Shown here piece by piece: positions 33,119-33,657 of a DNA stretch of 33,657 nt. This DNA comes from CBFDBF01 sp050295355. GTDB lineage: Bacteria > Pseudomonadota > Gammaproteobacteria > Chromatiales > Chromatiaceae. Each line of letters starts with the position of its first letter. Position 1 is the stretch's first letter. Position numbers and translations under genes: made by a program. The notes beneath the pieces are model-generated. The model saw only the letters and a list, made by a program, of their open reading frames with translations. It was not told where the DNA came from and searched no databases. The stretch is from NCBI GenBank assembly GCA_050295355.1, contig JBNKPL010000012.1:1-33657 (forward strand), written 5' to 3'.

Positions 33119-33657
33119 TCAGGCGCCCACCTCTTCCCACAGGATGGTCTCTTCATCCACGCCTACGCAGCGCGCCCTGCCGTTGGTCTTGGCGGCGTAC
33201 ATACGATGATCGGCCAGTTCCACCTGGGCTTTCCAGTCCTTGAGTCCATCGCGCTGGATCTCGGCGACCCCCATGCTGGCGGTAACCGGGGTCCCGTCCG
33301 GGCGATCGCCAAGACCGGTTATCATAATTCGCCTGACCACTTCAGTCGCCTCCGTGGCATCGGAGGTGGGCAGCACCACAATAAACTCCTCGCCACCCCA
33401 GCGGATTACGCTGTCCCCCTTACGCACCGATTCGCGGATCAGTTGCGAGGCCTCTCTTAGTACCTTGTCGCCCGCATCATGTCCAAAGGTGTCATTGACC
33501 ACCTTGAAGTGGTCGAGGTCAAGATAGAGGATGGAGAGGGACTTCTCACTCATCAATGCGAGGCGGAACTGCAACTCAAGGATCTCGATCCCGGCTCGGC
33601 GCGACAGCATGCCGGTCAAGACATCGTAGCTGGCATGACTTACCTGCGAAAGCATGT
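33119..33657 (-). CDS. GGDEF diguanylate cyclase, 5' end beyond the window
   Basis: The visible ~179 residues are a complete GGDEF domain making cyclic di-GMP from two GTP: DVLTGMLSRRAG, LSILYLDLDHFKVVNDTFGHDAGD (metal-binding Asp), and the active-site GGEEF in RWGGEEFIVVLP. An RxxD inhibitory site (RKGD) precedes GGEEF by five residues, implying product feedback. The frame runs off the window edge; an in-frame ATG at 33655 exists, but the sensory N-terminus probably lies outside. The 99-nt gap to the SGNH-like gene upstream shows nothing definite. Confidence 0.9.
   Translation of the reverse strand, partial: MLSQVSHASYDVLTGMLSRRAGIEILELQFRLALMSEKSLSILYLDLDHFKVVNDTFGHDAGDKVLREASQLIRESVRKGDSVIRWGGEEFIVVLPTSDATEATEVVRRIMITGLGDRPDGTPVTASMGVAEIQRDGLKDWKAQVELADHRMYAAKTNGRARCVGVDEETILWEEVGA

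Overview
The window reads as a chromosomal segment of a GC-rich gammaproteobacterium. The markers are the rpsU-yqeY-dnaG-rpoD macromolecular synthesis cluster with tsaD divergent to it and plsY/folB/folK beside tsaD, an Rsd/AlgQ-type sigma-70 regulator, a Slt70-type transglycosylase, an AroG-type DAHP synthase and a Cca with a C-terminal HD domain. A TauE/SafE exporter, a SulP transporter, a TRAP transporter and a carbonic-anhydrase-like protein would suit a marine or sulfur-cycling, perhaps CO2-fixing, lineage. That ecological reading is inference. No phage, IS element, plasmid gene or CRISPR array is visible.

Layout. 1-3008 (+): SulP/STAS anion transporter followed 5 nt later by a haem-oxygenase-like di-iron protein. 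3005-6470 (-): DUF945 (YdgA-like) protein and dxs; aroG is divergent to dxs (6631-7689). 7690-8531: first dispersed CACAGAG repeat and a Sel1-repeat protein, then slt. 10539-11894 (-): rsd and a TauE/SafE exporter. 11985-15201: NDUFA9-like reductase (+), lipoprotein aminopeptidase (-), and a tRNA nucleotidyltransferase (+) with a shortened catalytic loop. 15202-17248: second CACAGAG repeat, an unknown lipoprotein and a MidA/NDUFAF7 methyltransferase (both -). 17323-19277 (+): pteridine reductase and an LCIB-like carbonic anhydrase candidate. 19295-20462 (-): small SAP-domain protein, folK, folB. 20609-22442: plsY (+), third CACAGAG repeat, tsaD (-). 22562-26992 (+): rpsU, yqeY, dnaG, rpoD. 26993-27300: a tRNA-Ile2(CAU) gene preceded by a partial copy of its own 5' end and a palindrome-rich spacer. 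27301-28238 (+): two unknown small proteins. 28392-31477 (+): a DctP-DctQ-DctM TRAP operon whose dctQ carries an in-frame UGA. 31481-33019 (-): secreted SGNH-hydrolase-like protein with a C-terminal binding-like domain. 33119-end (-): 3' part of a GGDEF diguanylate cyclase.

How the genes fit together. Most are housekeeping: isoprenoid precursors (dxs), aromatic amino acids (aroG), folate/pterin (folB, folK, pteridine reductase), phospholipid synthesis (plsY), tRNA modification and repair (tsaD, cca), replication priming and transcription (dnaG, rpoD, rsd) and peptidoglycan turnover (slt). Two relatives of mitochondrial complex I factors (NDUFA9-like, MidA) lie within 6 kb of each other.

I see no multi-gene defence or biosynthetic system. 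The signals most worth a second look are: (1) a dispersed inverted repeat present at every convergent gene junction wider than 100 nt (three of three) and at none of the tight ones; (2) a Cca missing about 13 residues in the flexible-loop region known to separate CCA-adding from CC-adding enzymes; (3) an internal UGA in dctQ although the frame continues to a 4-nt overlap with dctM; (4) the LCIB-like carbonic anhydrase candidate; (5) the tRNA-Ile2 5' duplication; (6) a hairpin over the dnaG start codon.
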